Below, one piece after another: positions 17,457 through 26,576 of a stretch of DNA of 64,000 bases. The stretch comes from Niallia sp. NCCP-28. GTDB taxonomy: Bacteria; Bacillota; Bacilli; Bacillales; Cytobacillaceae. The stretch covers positions 120,678 to 184,677 of the forward strand of contig NZ_BQYJ01000007.1 of NCBI RefSeq assembly GCF_023168165.1, in the 5' to 3' direction. A model generated the notes under the pieces. It saw nothing but the letters and a program-made list of their open reading frames with translations. It was not told the origin of the DNA and did not search any database. The translations under genes were made by a program, and so were the position numbers. How positions within the stretch are numbered: position 1 is the first letter of the stretch; each line of letters opens with the position of its first letter.

Positions 17457-18060
17457 TGGATTAGATATTTTAAATGGAAGGATGACTGGTGCATATAAAG
17501 GTTTTTTCCAAAGTTTTTTTTCCTCCAAAAAATACATCTCAATAAAGCTACCTTATTACGATTACCTTAGAGGACAGGTTTTTATACAAGATCTTAAAGA
17601 TAATTATCCCGAGGCAATAACCTCTTATATTGATATTGGTCATTTAATTGAATTGTTGTACAAGGACTTTTTGAATCAAATAAAGAGAGGTGTAAAGAAT
17701 GAAGATGTTGCTATATACCTGAAACAAAGTATGGAGAAGTACTTTCCAGTAAAAGTGGTTGAGAAAAGAGTGTTTAAACAAGTAAACCATCACTTGTTTA
17801 AATATGAAGAAATGGCGGAAATGGACGAGGATGAGGAAAATGAAGAAAAGTTTGCATATATAGAGATACGTTATTCAGAGAAAGTGATATTGAGGGGAGA
17901 AATCCTTTTATATGATCTTACTCCATTCCTAGATAATACAACTATAACGGTAGAACAACTGATTTCGATTATATATCTTGATTTTATCAAACGGGTTCAG
18001 GAGCATGGGAATTCAGTCACTGTCCAGCAGACTATCCTGAAAAAGCTTCAGAGTAAATAG
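17440..18060 (+). CDS. Protein of unknown function (206 aa)
   Basis: AAGGAGG is 8 bases before a TTG at 17440; an in-frame GTG at 17431 is too close to that site. There is an acidic stretch at about 125-140 (EMDEDEENEE), and the protein is otherwise mixed alpha/beta. Translational coupling with the basic protein upstream (17-base overlap) suggests an acidic/basic pair that forms a complex. Function unknown. Confidence 0.65.
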   Translation: MRKSFSGLDILNGRMTGAYKGFFQSFFSSKKYISIKLPYYDYLRGQVFIQDLKDNYPEAITSYIDIGHLIELLYKDFLNQIKRGVKNEDVAIYLKQSMEKYFPVKVVEKRVFKQVNHHLFKYEEMAEMDEDEENEEKFAYIEIRYSEKVILRGEILLYDLTPFLDNTTITVEQLISIIYLDFIKRVQEHGNSVTVQQTILKKLQSK

Positions 18061-18074
18061 AATGAGACTGAAAA

Positions 18075-18106
18075 GGTGTATTTGGAATGGAATTCCCAAT
18101 ACACCT
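18075..18106. terminator. Hairpin between convergent genes
   Basis: GGTGTATT and AATACACC flank an inner GGAA/TTCC. There is no clear T-run on either strand, so it may protect 3' ends rather than terminate strongly. Confidence 0.45.
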
Positions 18107-18113
18107 CCATTAT

Positions 18114-18602
18114 TCACTGCAGTTTAAAACTATAGTTTGAAATCTTCTTAACAATTGCATCTTTATTTTCAGCATTTGTTAGTTTTTCTGTTATACCTTC
18201 TATATTCCCATCCGCTATTGAGCGGAAATATAAGGTATCTTCATCTTTTACGATTATAAAGTTACGGCCCTCTCTTTTAGAAAAAGAGCTTTCTATATCT
18301 CCATATACTTCTTCAGCAACAAGTCTATATACTTCATACTTATCAACTTTCTCTCCAGTTTTTTCTACAGATGTAATATTATAATTGGTATCATCTTTAT
18401 GTTCATCTTTTATAGTCCAAGAACTTGGAGAATCTACATGTATAATTTCATTCGTAGCATGAATGCCAATATAAGTATCTCCTACTGGAAGTAATCCAGC
18501 AGCAGTCGCTGTTTTACTCTCCTCTTTTGTAGCACAAGCTGTTAAGGTAATGATGGTTAATAAAGATAGAATTAAAGATATAGCATATTTTTTTAAATTC
18601 AT
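18114..18602 (-). CDS. Predicted lipoprotein (162 aa)
   Basis: The signal peptide (1-22) ends in the lipobox LTAC, so the mature protein would be lipid-anchored at Cys23 on the outer face. AAAGGAG lies 7 bases upstream of the ATG. The mature domain (beta-rich, about 140 residues) is not recognised. It sits downstream of the HD-domain pseudogene, separated by a terminator, so it has its own promoter. Confidence 0.75.
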   Translation of the reverse strand: MNLKKYAISLILSLLTIITLTACATKEESKTATAAGLLPVGDTYIGIHATNEIIHVDSPSSWTIKDEHKDDTNYNITSVEKTGEKVDKYEVYRLVAEEVYGDIESSFSKREGRNFIIVKDEDTLYFRSIADGNIEGITEKLTNAENKDAIVKKISNYSFKLQ

Positions 18603-18676
18603 TCCGTTACTCCTTTACTAGTGTTTCTAAATAAAATGCATAGGTACTTGGTTATGTAATGACTTTTGGTTTATTC

Positions 18677-18717
18677 GAAAAGGGCTAATACCGATAAAAA
18701 GGAATTAGCCTCTTTTG
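18677..18717 (-). terminator. Rho-independent terminator after the HD-domain gene
   Basis: On the minus strand AAGAGGCTAATT pairs with TATTAGCCCTTTT. It closes the operon that begins with the S1-domain protein. Confidence 0.6.
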
Positions 18718-18723
18718 ATTAAG

Positions 18724-19271
18724 TTATTCAATGGTCTTTATAAAAGAAATAAATTTGTCCAATAAATTAGAGTCATAATATTTGTCCTTTAATTCAATTA
18801 GTTCGGACAGTATTCTTTCTTTTTTTAATGGTTTTTGATAAATACGACCATTTAACATGGTGTCATAGGAATCAATAATTCTAATTATTCTGCCCAAGAG
18901 TGGAATGTCATTCCCTGCTAAAGAATAATAACCACTTTTGTTGATATTTTCATGATGGAATAGAATACTTTTTGCATAAGTACGGGGAAAATCAGCTGTA
19001 TCTAAAATTATCTCATAACCGTACCTGGTATGTTTTTTTATTTCTTCATATTCTGATTTAGTAAGTTTCCCCTCTTTATTAAGAAGTTTAGAGGGAATAA
19101 GAAGCTTCCCGCAATCATGGAGAGAACCTAACTCAAACATATTGGAATTCTCCATGCCAAGAAGGCCTCTAGAAGCTTGCCTACTCTTATAGAGTGTTCA
19201 TAAGTAGCGGTGCAATGTGATCTGAGAGACTCTAATAATGTTTCTACAGTGAATTGTGTAGTTACAGCCAT
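18724..19271 (-). pseudogene. HD-domain (HD-GYP-like) gene split by a frameshift
   Basis: Frame 1 starts at 19271 with AGGAGG upstream and encodes the first histidine motif EHSIRVGKLLEA, then runs into a stop at 19128. The sequence continues in another frame from 19155 with FELGSLHDCGKLLIP, KKHTRYGYEI, LFHHENINKSGY and IIRIIDSYDTM, the remaining HD metal ligands. The join lies near LLEAFLGMENS (about 19155-19165). Uninterrupted, it would be a roughly 180-residue HD-GYP-like phosphohydrolase, but the GYP motif itself is altered (SGYYSL). A sequencing error, a true pseudogene or recoding are all possible. Confidence 0.7.
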
Positions 19272-19280
19272 TTATTCCTC

Positions 19281-20216
19281 CTATATAGGTAAACGGATAC
19301 GATTCAAACCTTCTTTATGTGGTTGGAAGAAAGAAGTGTTTAGCCCCTCTTCCATAAACTCTTCTACACAAAGAAGTATATTAAAGGGATACGTATCTAA
19401 TAAAAGTTCTTTTTGAATCTGCTCAGCAATACTTAGAGTGGATGTATAAAGGATAACCATTTGGACATTCTCAGGGAAGTCACTTACTGGTAGACAGCCA
19501 TATTTTTCGTGAACATATTTCCAGTTTTCCAGTTTATCACGAAAATACCCTATGTAATTCTGGTTCATTTGAGCACGATCAATTAGAAAATTTATGTTAC
19601 CATTCTGTGTTTTTATTTCCCCTACTCCTAGCGGGAACTTATATCGGTGATTATTCGCAATTCTTGCATTCCATTTCCACTTGCTTAGTACTTTTCTTTC
19701 AATAAGTTGGCAGCGGAGTTCGTTCATTGCTACATATCTTTTAATACCACCAATACCGTAGTTATCCCAACGGTTAGGGTCCATATAGAACTGGTCATTG
19801 TAATAATGCTTAAGTAATTTGAAGCCCGCTACTCCTAATGTAAAGGGAGCGGCTGGTTTAATCGCTTCTTCTACATCTGTACGGATTCGTACTTTCCATC
19901 TTTCCACTATTCCATTGGTGCGTAAGCGGTCCAATCTTTTAGACGTGTCTGATCGGCTCATGATTGGTTCCATATACCGACGTAATTGTTCTTCCGTAGC
20001 ACATATAGCATCTCCTAATACCTTTATAAGGGTAAAGTCCTTATCATCAATGATTTTTCTATTTAAGAGTGTTATTGCACCTTCAATACCTGTGTAAGGG
20101 AAATATTTTTTTGGGAGTATCTTGCTACCTTTTAGTAGAGGGTGGTCCCAAAAAGGAACCTCCCCATTTCTGGTAGTAAACATAGGGTATTCAATTTCTT
20201 GTTCCATCGTATTCAT
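19281..20216 (-). CDS. Winged-helix protein, replication-relaxation-like
   Basis: This 311-residue protein has a helix-turn-helix segment at about 65-110 (ATEEQLRRYM...SKRLDRLRTNGIVERWKV), like the winged-helix start of replication-relaxation family proteins that accompany conjugation genes. The C-terminal part may be a degenerate nuclease-like fold. Its start overlaps the stop of the S1 gene (TAATG), so the two are translationally coupled. Confidence 0.6.
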   Translation of the reverse strand: MNTMEQEIEYPMFTTRNGEVPFWDHPLLKGSKILPKKYFPYTGIEGAITLLNRKIIDDKDFTLIKVLGDAICATEEQLRRYMEPIMSRSDTSKRLDRLRTNGIVERWKVRIRTDVEEAIKPAAPFTLGVAGFKLLKHYYNDQFYMDPNRWDNYGIGGIKRYVAMNELRCQLIERKVLSKWKWNARIANNHRYKFPLGVGEIKTQNGNINFLIDRAQMNQNYIGYFRDKLENWKYVHEKYGCLPVSDFPENVQMVILYTSTLSIAEQIQKELLLDTYPFNILLCVEEFMEEGLNTSFFQPHKEGLNRIRLPI

Positions 20217-21115
20217 TACTCAAACAAGAAACTTGCTGGATCTTTTAATTTCTTTTTACCCCTTGGATAACCTGTAATGGTTACTCTTGCTTTTCGATTC
20301 TTTTTGTCTACGCTACGTACTACACAAGATACGATATCCCCAGGCACAGGCTCATCTAAATAGTTTGGCTTAATCCCTTTCACTTCTAAGCCAACATCCA
20401 GCTGCACAAAAATACCATGAATAGGGCTGACAGCTGTTACTTTACCTGCAATTGTATTCATTTCCTTTAATGTTTCTAGCTTATTAAACGGGTCTTCAAT
20501 GGTAGCTCTTCTGCTTACTTGAATTAAGAAGTTTTCTTTATCGAAGCGGAGTACCTTCACTTCAATTTCTTCTCCACGATCAAATAATGTTTCTACACTT
20601 CTGCTTCTATCCCAACTCCAGTCATTCGGCAGCATGTAGCAGTCAGCACCATTTACTCGAACGAAGATACGTCGTGTAGTGGGATTGAAACCACGCACAA
20701 TACCTTTGAATACTGTATTCTTTAGTTCATTGGTTTCCTCTAGTTCTGTTAACTGTTCCATGAAAGCAGCTCTTTTCATGTTGTCTGCTTCCCGAACACT
20801 TACGATTGCTATCTTATCTTCTAGGTTTAAGTTAGTTATGATAAACTCCTGGATACTCCCAGTAAATCCATTTAGAGATTTGTACTCATGATCAGAAAAT
20901 TCATTACTAGGGCAATAAGCTGTTATATTACCCTCGAGTTGGAAAACTGCTACCTCTATTGATTTATCTACATAACTACCGTCTTCTAAGACTTTGGATG
21001 TTTTATAACCTACGGAAGTAACTACCCCTTTAATGATTTCTCTATTTCTTCGGATTCTTGCTAATTCCTCTAATTGTTGGTCGTTTGTCCATGATGCTTG
21101 AGTTAATTCTGCCAC
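20216..21115 (-). CDS. RNA-binding protein with three S1-like domains
   Basis: The GTG at 21115 follows AGGAGG. Three OB-fold S1-type segments lie at about 27-110 (IIKGVVTSVG), 130-215 (FKGIVRGFNP...SRRATIED) and 222-290 (IAGKVTAVSPIHGIFVQL). S1 repeats bind RNA or single-stranded nucleic acid. It is the first gene after leader hairpin A3. An S1 protein on a plasmid whose operons all carry leader terminators is a natural candidate for a regulator acting on those RNAs, but nothing in the sequence proves this. Confidence 0.8.
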   Translation of the reverse strand: MAELTQASWTNDQQLEELARIRRNREIIKGVVTSVGYKTSKVLEDGSYVDKSIEVAVFQLEGNITAYCPSNEFSDHEYKSLNGFTGSIQEFIITNLNLEDKIAIVSVREADNMKRAAFMEQLTELEETNELKNTVFKGIVRGFNPTTRRIFVRVNGADCYMLPNDWSWDRSRSVETLFDRGEEIEVKVLRFDKENFLIQVSRRATIEDPFNKLETLKEMNTIAGKVTAVSPIHGIFVQLDVGLEVKGIKPNYLDEPVPGDIVSCVVRSVDKKNRKARVTITGYPRGKKKLKDPASFLFE

Positions 21116-21152
21116 TTATTGTTCCTCCTAAAAATTAATTTGAGTAAATAAG

Positions 21153-21210
21153 CAAAAAAAAACAACCCAAAACAAAAGTAGTGATAACTACTTCGTTTTG
21201 GGTTGTTCCC
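21153..21210 (-). promoter_or_regulatory. Leader attenuator hairpin A3 (S1-protein operon)
   Basis: On the minus strand the order is TATACT, AATGGGAACAACCCAAAACG, inner AGTAG/CTACT, then GTTTTGGGTTG and nine T. The start is nearly identical to A1. The core GTAGTTATCAC is shared in related form with A4 and A8. The terminator ends about 40 bases before the GTG of the S1-protein gene. Confidence 0.75.
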
Positions 21211-21293
21211 ATTAGTATATTTGGTTATTTTGCTTACTCGTTTTCTTAATAAAGAAATTTTACCCTAGATTTCTAATTATTTCAAGGGTTGGT

Positions 21294-23984
21294 TTATGAA
21301 TCGAAGGGTTGAATAAAACCATCTAAAGGAGAGGAAGTGCTTTTTTCTTCCTTTTTCACCTGATTTACTTCTGATTGCAATTCTTTAATCAGAGCTAATT
21401 CCTCGTCTCCCAACTTGGATTGCTTTACTTCTTTTTTTTCTTTTAATTCTATTTCTGTTATATACATTTGCTTATTAAATAAGCTGCCAAGATCAAACTC
21501 TTCAATTTTTGCTGAGTTTTTTTCGTGGTCATTAACTTTCTCTTCTTTAGTTAATAAATTCGAATTAATTAGAGGTACAGATTCGTTAGGTTCGCTGCCC
21601 AAAGGCTCCAAAATTGTTATTTGATTTTTAATAGCTAAATTAGAATGGTTTGAGTTCTTATTAATCCCATTTGATTTAAAAGTAGGTTTTTGTTCTGGTG
21701 CTCCACTTGGATTTACAGAAAATTTGATTACATCCTCTTCTAATTTCTCTTCCTTCTTTTCTTTCATAAGATCAGGAGGGGCAGCTTTAACTTCTTCAAT
21801 ACCTTGTTGAATCAATTCTAAATCATTCCCCTTAGCTTTCCTTCTCTCTTCTAACCATATATCCCCGTTTTCTGGTAACACCTTCACAACAGCTTCTTTA
21901 AATTCAGCTCTTGGTACAAAATTGGCATCTATTTGTCGTACAGGTACAGGTTTATTATTTACCACAATTTTAATGGCTGCCTGGAAAGCTTTCTGATAGA
22001 TAATATCGCTAGGAGAAAGGATTGCTTCTTTCTTCTTTTGATAGCTACTTCCAGTCCTAAGCATAGGTTGTTCCTGAAGAGGACTAACAGCTTGTTCATT
22101 TTTTCCTTCTTCGAATTTTTCATCTTCTCCAAATATCTCTGAGAAGAGCTTTGCATCATAGGAAGGGATGTCTCCATAAACCATCTTATGCCGGAGCGTA
22201 CCAAGTAAAGTTTGCATATACGTCTCTCCGTATTTATCAGCTAGCTGTGTAATGGTTTGGGCAACAACGGTAACGATGGCTTTATATTTACGACTTTGTG
22301 CTGGAAATTCTTTAAATGGTTGAAATATATAGTCGGGAAACTCATCCGCAATTATATGCGCGAATGTACTTGTATTCGGTTTACGACGGAAGACAGCATT
22401 CTGCAGACTAAGTAAGACGAGCTTACCTAGGATATTAGAAAGGCCAGCTAGTTCCCCTTTTGCAGTATTAACTAAGAGGATTCCCCCTTTTTCTAAATGT
22501 TCATCGAATGAAAAGTTCGATTTCCCGAATAGGACTCTGCGAATAAGAATGTTCGCTCCAATGTCATTTAAAGTGTTGCGCAACCCCTTTACATACTCTC
22601 CTTGAGCATCAACATATACATCTTGTCCTCTATATTCACCATGAGCTACTTTTTCAGCTACCGCATTACCAGCAACTCGAAAAACTTTAGGAATATGGTT
22701 CATATCAAACCATTCATCAATTTGCTTCACGATTGCCCAATGGTTACGATCATCCCGATTCTCTATTAAATCGAAGTCTGGAGGTATGGTGTCTTTTAAC
22801 TCAAGGTGCATTTGTCTAACTAGTTGTGGGTTATCATACATTCTTAGTAATATATCAAAAGTTACCTCTTTATCCGGATTATGAAGCTTCAATAAATAAA
22901 TATAGTTTTTCAAATGGTTTCTTTCACTCTGTTTGAAGAAGTCATTTCCTCCACCTTCCGCCAATCCCTCAATGACCATTGCGAAGGCTTCAGCAACTTG
23001 ATCAACAGGTCCTTGCATAGGATTAATCGAAGGCGTATTCTCGTTAGTTGGATCTATATAGAAGACAGACTCTTCTGGAATACCATGTGCTTGAACTAAT
23101 TGATAAGCCTTCTGGCATAAGTCGTTAGAAGGTTCAATGATACTAATACTATTCAGATACTTCCCGCGCACATCCTCTGAATCATAATTCTCTAATTTAG
23201 AGATCTTAGGATAATCATTGATAAACTTAGTCATCCAGTGAAGGTCTTGATTTATTATGGGCAGTAACAATGCCGCTGTTTTACCAGTACCGATGGAACC
23301 AATAATGATATTATTAAGTGTTCTATCGCGACCTGGTTGTATGATTAATTCTTTGGTTTCGGAATCTGGACCTAATACTACATCTGGCCATTGTTCAGTA
23401 TCACTTTTCCTAAACCATTTCTGTAAGAGTGAATTCTTATATTCAAATTCATAAAAAGCAGTCTTAATATCCTCTGAGTATTGGGAATACTGCCCACCTA
23501 ACCACATTAATATCATTCCAGTTACTACAGAAGGTGTAAAAATAATGGTTATAAATAAAGTGTTAATATCCCCTACAGCTACAGCGAACCAAATATTATC
23601 TACCTGAAGTTTTTCAATAAGATTTCCTAGATACGGAATTAGAGTATTGTAGACAGGCATAGTAATCAACCATAGATAATAAAAGGTGATCCCCAAAAAC
23701 ATGTTCCAGAACCATATAAGCCTCCAAAAAGGAGTTTGAAACTTTTTGTACTTGGTACTTATTAGCCAACCACCAATTAGTATAACCGTGGATATGGAAA
23801 ATCCAATAAATCCTGGATACATGGTACTACCGAATAAAACGAAAGAAGCAATGCTTCCTGTGAATTGACCAGTCATGACAAATAGATAATTTACTATGGA
23901 GCGGATTGATAAATATAGAGACAATACCCCTATGACTGAAATGGAGATAGCGGGAACTTTTGGGTGAACTCTCCAATTACTCAA
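21294..23984 (-). CDS. virD4: VirD4/TraG-family type IV coupling protein
   Basis: There are five or so hydrophobic segments in the first 170 residues, then an ATPase domain with Walker A GSIGTGKTA (about 229-237) and Walker B HIIADEFPD (about 543-551). A charged, Lys/Glu-rich C-terminal tail follows (about 720-896). It would dock the DNA-protein substrate to the T4SS and pump it out. The start is a TTG with GAGGTGG upstream, overlapping the preceding gene by 8 bases. At 896 residues it is somewhat longer than typical because of the tail. Confidence 0.9.
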   Translation of the reverse strand: MSNWRVHPKVPAISISVIGVLSLYLSIRSIVNYLFVMTGQFTGSIASFVLFGSTMYPGFIGFSISTVILIGGWLISTKYKKFQTPFWRLIWFWNMFLGITFYYLWLITMPVYNTLIPYLGNLIEKLQVDNIWFAVAVGDINTLFITIIFTPSVVTGMILMWLGGQYSQYSEDIKTAFYEFEYKNSLLQKWFRKSDTEQWPDVVLGPDSETKELIIQPGRDRTLNNIIIGSIGTGKTAALLLPIINQDLHWMTKFINDYPKISKLENYDSEDVRGKYLNSISIIEPSNDLCQKAYQLVQAHGIPEESVFYIDPTNENTPSINPMQGPVDQVAEAFAMVIEGLAEGGGNDFFKQSERNHLKNYIYLLKLHNPDKEVTFDILLRMYDNPQLVRQMHLELKDTIPPDFDLIENRDDRNHWAIVKQIDEWFDMNHIPKVFRVAGNAVAEKVAHGEYRGQDVYVDAQGEYVKGLRNTLNDIGANILIRRVLFGKSNFSFDEHLEKGGILLVNTAKGELAGLSNILGKLVLLSLQNAVFRRKPNTSTFAHIIADEFPDYIFQPFKEFPAQSRKYKAIVTVVAQTITQLADKYGETYMQTLLGTLRHKMVYGDIPSYDAKLFSEIFGEDEKFEEGKNEQAVSPLQEQPMLRTGSSYQKKKEAILSPSDIIYQKAFQAAIKIVVNNKPVPVRQIDANFVPRAEFKEAVVKVLPENGDIWLEERRKAKGNDLELIQQGIEEVKAAPPDLMKEKKEEKLEEDVIKFSVNPSGAPEQKPTFKSNGINKNSNHSNLAIKNQITILEPLGSEPNESVPLINSNLLTKEEKVNDHEKNSAKIEEFDLGSLFNKQMYITEIELKEKKEVKQSKLGDEELALIKELQSEVNQVKKEEKSTSSPLDGFIQPFDS

Positions 23985-25260
23985 TCACTCTCACCACCTC
24001 ATTAGTCGGTTTAGGTGTTGGTATCTTTTTATAATGCCATACCTGTGTTTGTGAAAAGGACGTATTTTGGAAATCTCTCGGGATTACATCATTCTGCATA
24101 GCGGCTGTGCTTAGATATAAAACATTCAATTTGTCGACTTCTCGTTTTATTCTTTTAGAAGAAATTAGAGTTTCTAAATAGGATATCTTATCAAGTGTGT
24201 CTACACTTCCCTCTTCGGCTAATTTAAAAATAATATCCATCTTCTTATTACTTACATGATCAATCACACTAAAATGACTATCCGCATATAACTCTTCAGA
24301 TACGTCGTTGGAGTAATATGCACTAGCTTCTCTTGGTTCCATCGTGTAATCAATATCATCATTTAATTGTACAGAAAGGACAGCTAATTCTAACTCGCTC
24401 TCTTTATGACTTCGCGTAATTGGGTAGACACCTTTTAGGATGTTGCTAGCAATACTTGAGCCTCTGTAGGCAGAGCAAACATAAAAGTGTAAGTTTTCTA
24501 ACCGGTGCGCGAGTTTGTTAATAATAAGTTCTTTGATATTGAGAACCCGAGTTTCTCGAGTCGAGGCATACTCAGTCGTATATATTTCAGATCTATTATC
24601 AGCAACAACAAATAATACAAAATGATTTTCCGCTGGTCTGGCCTTTGCTAATTCCATGTAGTTATCCACTTTTTCATGAATTCTATTTAGATTCTGAGAA
24701 CCTGTATCAAACTCGATATTAAGAATTCTTCCCTCAGAAGTTTCGATCTTCCAGTCAGGAATAATAATGGTTTCTTCTTTGTTAAATTTAGTTTCGTCTG
24801 ACAAATAAGTTCTGTAATTAGGATGGGTAGAACTTATTATAGATAGTTTGTCTTTCATTTCAATTAAAGTATCTATTACAACATCTTGAATTCCAAAATA
24901 GTGACTTGGTTGTTTGATATTCTTTATGTTTACTTCTACTAACTCTCCATCTTCAATTACCCTTTCATTACGCAAAATATGAAATCCGTTTTTTCCAATT
25001 TTATAGCAGGATACAGCTGGTTTCCCTAATGTGCGTAAATAATCAATAGATACGATATCGTTAGATAACCATCTTTTTAATTTTGATTTAATCGTAGATT
25101 CTGGAGAGTTAAGAATGTATCGTCCATAACGCTTTATTTGTTTAAGGGTTAAGATTCTGTTTGTGTAGAGTAACTTCAACAGTTCTAAATCCTTCGTATT
25201 GATCCAGGCTCCTTTTCTTGTGTATTTCACTGAATACCAAACTTTTTGATCTTTTTCCAC
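23977..25260 (-). CDS. Replication-relaxation family winged-helix protein
   Basis: AAGGAG lies 8 bases before the GTG at 25260, preferred over an upstream GTG that touches the site. Residues about 15-85 form a winged helix (LELLKLLYTNRILTLKQIKRYGRYIL). The middle (about 165-230) has an EFDTGSQ segment like a nuclease-type core. Members of this family commonly sit next to coupling-protein genes in Gram-positive mobile elements and may act at oriT. It is co-transcribed with virD4 from leader A4. Confidence 0.75.
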   Translation of the reverse strand: MEKDQKVWYSVKYTRKGAWINTKDLELLKLLYTNRILTLKQIKRYGRYILNSPESTIKSKLKRWLSNDIVSIDYLRTLGKPAVSCYKIGKNGFHILRNERVIEDGELVEVNIKNIKQPSHYFGIQDVVIDTLIEMKDKLSIISSTHPNYRTYLSDETKFNKEETIIIPDWKIETSEGRILNIEFDTGSQNLNRIHEKVDNYMELAKARPAENHFVLFVVADNRSEIYTTEYASTRETRVLNIKELIINKLAHRLENLHFYVCSAYRGSSIASNILKGVYPITRSHKESELELAVLSVQLNDDIDYTMEPREASAYYSNDVSEELYADSHFSVIDHVSNKKMDIIFKLAEEGSVDTLDKISYLETLISSKRIKREVDKLNVLYLSTAAMQNDVIPRDFQNTSFSQTQVWHYKKIPTPKPTNEVVRVIE

Positions 25261-25283
25261 TTTTCCCACTCCTTATTTTTGAC

Positions 25284-25346
25284 AAAAAAAAGACCCTATC
25301 AAATAAGAAGCAGTGATACTACCTCTTAAATGATAGGGTCTTTCCC
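25284..25346 (-). promoter_or_regulatory. Leader attenuator hairpin A4 (coupling-protein operon)
   Basis: On the minus strand CAAAGGGAAAGACCCTATCA is followed by inner GGTAGTATCACTGC, then TGATAGGGTC and eight T, ending about 20 bases before the gene. It has the same layout as A1-A3. Confidence 0.7.
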
Positions 25347-25379
25347 TTTGGATAAATTAAACTGAAATTAGTATAACAT

Positions 25380-26038
25380 TGGAGATAAAGGGACACAAGA
25401 GTGTATATATAAACTGTATAAATATAATGCTTCATACAGGATTTTTAGAAATGAATAAACAAATTTAATGTAGTTGGTTGGGTTCAAATCTTAAGGACTT
25501 TTAGGGTACTAGTTCACGGGAAAATTGATCATTTTGAAGATGAAAAAAAGGTATGAAGTCTGGATTTCAGAGGGCGATTGAACCCTTGATATCACTGGGT
25601 TTCTACCAACTCTATAGAATCCGCGCACCTTAGACGGATGTAAAACAAGACTTAGGGTGGAACCTGGGGTCTTGAACTCAACAGATTTTGAGAAAATTGG
25701 AGTGGAGTATTTCATGAATAATATTTTGTATAAAAACAGCTAATAAAATGCTAGGGAAATCGTAAGGAAAATATAGGTGATCAGTTTTCAGGACACCAAT
25801 AACCAGGTGGTTTTTGAAAATAAAACAGAAATAATAACAACATTACATGAGTACCTTTATATTTTCTAAATGATTATTGAATATCCCATATATCAATTTG
25901 AGAAATGGTGACCGATGTAGAAAAAGCATTATATGTTATAAATAACTATATGCAATGCAGTTCTTTTTAATGATGGATCCCCTCTTATTGCTTAGTGTAA
26001 GATGGTAATAAAAAGAGTTTTGAGTCAGGAGGACTATA
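25380..26038. other. Untranslated region with inverted repeats; possible oriT
   Basis: No convincing gene is present: the best frame (minus, 25509-25715) has no ribosome site. It contains GGGTTCAAATC/GATTGAACCC, an imperfect hairpin at about 25650-25676 (AGACTTAGGGT/ACCTGGGGTCT) and an ACCAGGTGGT palindrome near 25800. It lies between the coupling-protein operon and the partition module, a plausible place for oriT or a single-strand origin. No nick-site motif was recognised. Confidence 0.3.
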
Positions 26039-26194
26039 ATGTTTGGATCATCATTAACAATATTAATAATTGGTATTATTTGTTTAGTATTAGGTTTCTA
26101 TCTCCGTAGAAAATGGCTTATAGGAATATCATTTGTTCCTTTTTTAGTTGTATTTATTGGCATAGTTAGTTTAATAATTGAAAAAATGACTTAG
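26039..26194 (+). CDS. Small two-helix membrane protein (51 aa)
   Basis: AGGAGGACTATA precedes the ATG. Two hydrophobic helices (about 5-20 and 28-47) are joined by YLRRKW, so it is an integral membrane peptide. Its own terminator follows. It lies just upstream of the tubC-like repeats. Function unknown. Confidence 0.6.
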   Translation: MFGSSLTILIIGIICLVLGFYLRRKWLIGISFVPFLVVFIGIVSLIIEKMT

Positions 26195-26219
26195 GCATGA
26201 GCTTAAGTTATTTTTTTAT
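26189..26219 (+). terminator. Rho-independent terminator
   Basis: ACTTAGGC and GCTTAAGT form an 8-bp stem with one wobble pair, followed by TATTTTTTT. Confidence 0.7.
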
Positions 26220-26314
26220 ACAAATATTTACATGAGTGGATTGATGCGTAGGATATAAAAAAAATTTCAAGTGAATCTGTTGCTTCAATCATTAATTTCA
26301 AAGAAATTCAGCAT

Positions 26315-26525
26315 TATCAGCAATAATTGCAGGTAATATCAGCAATTATTGCAGTTATTACCTGCAATAAGATCGTTGCTCTAAACGTACTAACAACAAG
26401 CATTGGTATATAGGGATAAATTAATAAAGTTTTATATTTGACTGGTAATAATTTCTTCGATATGATTAGTGTATTAAGAGTATTGCTGTTATTATCAGCT
26501 ATTATTGCAGCAATAACTGCTGCTT
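26315..26525. repeat. tubC-like centromere/operator repeats
   Basis: Two clusters of a short repeat (GCAATAATTGC/ATTATTGCAG type) lie at 26315-26370 and about 26482-26525, flanking the tubR promoter. Type III partition systems have such iterated TubR sites upstream of tubRZ, which serve both as centromere and as operator. The unit length and exact number are hard to fix because the copies overlap in both orientations. Confidence 0.65.
26438..26466 (+). promoter_or_regulatory. Sigma-A-type promoter of tubRZ
   Basis: TTGACT and TATGAT are separated by 17 bp, with the predicted start near 26473. It sits between two clusters of TubR-type repeats, so repression by TubR is likely. Confidence 0.7.
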
Positions 26526-26576
26526 ATATCTGAGGTAATGAACATAGATATACTTTGGAAGGAGGTTTTTGAATTT

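Noticed and set aside
25509..25715. 68-codon minus-strand frame in the possible oriT region
   Set aside because: No Shine-Dalgarno site and no domain; the region is better explained by inverted repeats.
26315..26525. Transposon ends or attachment site
   Set aside because: The repeats flank the tubR promoter and match the expected tubC place; no transposase or target duplication is near.
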